Assembly (NCBI GenBank): GCA_002392525.1 | Contig: DGHE01000197.1 | Location: forward strand, 1 to 6,451 | Source: Bacteroidales bacterium UBA3856 | GTDB taxonomy: Bacteria; Bacteroidota; Bacteroidia; Bacteroidales; UBA932 | Direction of reading: 5' to 3' | DNA: 6,451 nt | Part shown: positions 6,216 through 6,451 of the stretch, one piece after another | How positions within the stretch are numbered: position 1 is the first letter of the stretch | Layout of the letters: each line of letters starts with the position of its first letter | Notes under the pieces: model-generated | Told to the model about the DNA's origin: nothing | The model's input: the letters and a program-made list of their open reading frames with translations, nothing else | Databases searched by the model: none | Translations under genes and position numbers: made by a program

Positions 6216-6451
6216 ATGAAGAATATCCGCAATTTTTGCATCATTGCACATATAGACCATGGTAAGAGCACCCTGGCCGACCGCCTCCTGGAACTCACCC
6301 AAACCCTGAGTGCCCGCGAGATGGAAAACCAGGTGCTGGACGACATGGACCTGGAGAGGGAAAAAGGTATCACCATCAAGAGCCACGCCATCCAGATGGA
6401 TTACGTCCGGGGTGGGGAGACCTATCGGCTCAACCTCATCGACACGCCCGG
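6216..6451 (+). CDS. lepA: Elongation factor 4 (LepA), N-terminal 78 residues (3' end outside window)
   Basis: LepA is a ribosome-associated translational GTPase. The reading frame starts [14 protein letters not shown] and is open to the window edge. The G1 loop AHIDHGKST (11-19), the [15 protein letters not shown] stretch (42-56) containing the switch I/G2 threonine Thr53, and the beginning of G3 DTPG (76-79, last codon cut by the edge) are all present. The [16 protein letters not shown] signature separates LepA from EF-G, EF-Tu and TypA. The protein in other bacteria is about 600 residues, so only the beginning of the GTPase domain is visible. It is transcribed divergently from the transketolase operon. 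Confidence 0.97.
   Translation, partial: MKNIRNFCIIAHIDHGKSTLADRLLELTQTLSAREMENQVLDDMDLEREKGITIKSHAIQMDYVRGGETYRLNLIDTP

Noticed and set aside
6150..6386. 79-residue N-terminal extension of the transketolase N-subunit
   Set aside because: The extension crosses the divergent promoter region and runs antisense to lepA. Family members begin at the MAKTNEELK-type residue.

Overview
The window looks like chromosomal DNA of a Bacteroidota member, most likely Bacteroidales, with a moderately high GC content for that group. Three signs support this. Promoter-like boxes match the Bacteroidota -7 consensus TAnnTTTG. Shine-Dalgarno sequences are almost absent. The gene families (a class II XylA next to a Bacteroides-type FGGY xylulokinase, a split transketolase, and an ECF sigma factor with a small 'VPDGYF' membrane protein) are typical of the phylum. 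The genus cannot be read from the window.

Layout, left to right. On the minus strand, a xylB-xylA operon (2192 down to 1) encodes xylulokinase and the first 237 residues of xylose isomerase, which runs off the left edge. An 85-nt divergent intergenic region (2193-2277) separates it from a plus-strand tRNA-Pro(UGG) gene at 2278-2353. The last A of the tRNA's encoded CCA is also the first base of the ATG of a LolD-type ABC ATPase (2353-3003). That gene meets a five-gene minus-strand operon tail to tail, with the two stop codons touching at 3003/3004. Read 5'->3', the operon is transketolase N-subunit (6149-5298), transketolase C-subunit (5296-4343), ECF sigma factor (4342-3827), a small single-span membrane protein (3820-3452) and a secreted Spy/CpxP-like protein (3468-3004). 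The genes are separated by 6 nt or less, or overlap. A 66-nt divergent region (6150-6215) separates the operon from the start of lepA (elongation factor 4), which runs off the right edge.

How it fits together: XylA and XylB turn xylose into xylulose 5-phosphate, which transketolase uses as a two-carbon donor, so both minus-strand operons feed the non-oxidative pentose phosphate pathway. The lower half of the transketolase operon looks like an envelope-sensing module (cytoplasmic sigma, membrane-anchored candidate anti-sigma, secreted helical protein). Its order resembles CnrH/CnrY/CnrX-type systems, but that functional reading is inference. LepA and LolD are housekeeping functions (translation; lipoprotein export).

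The most notable points are the one-base tRNA/start-codon overlap, the sigma module directly joined to a metabolic operon, and two divergent promoter regions that each carry the same -7 octamer on both strands, one of them with a tandemly duplicated box almost touching the lepA start codon. I saw no mobile element, CRISPR array or clear foreign DNA, and no gene-free stretch longer than 300 bases.
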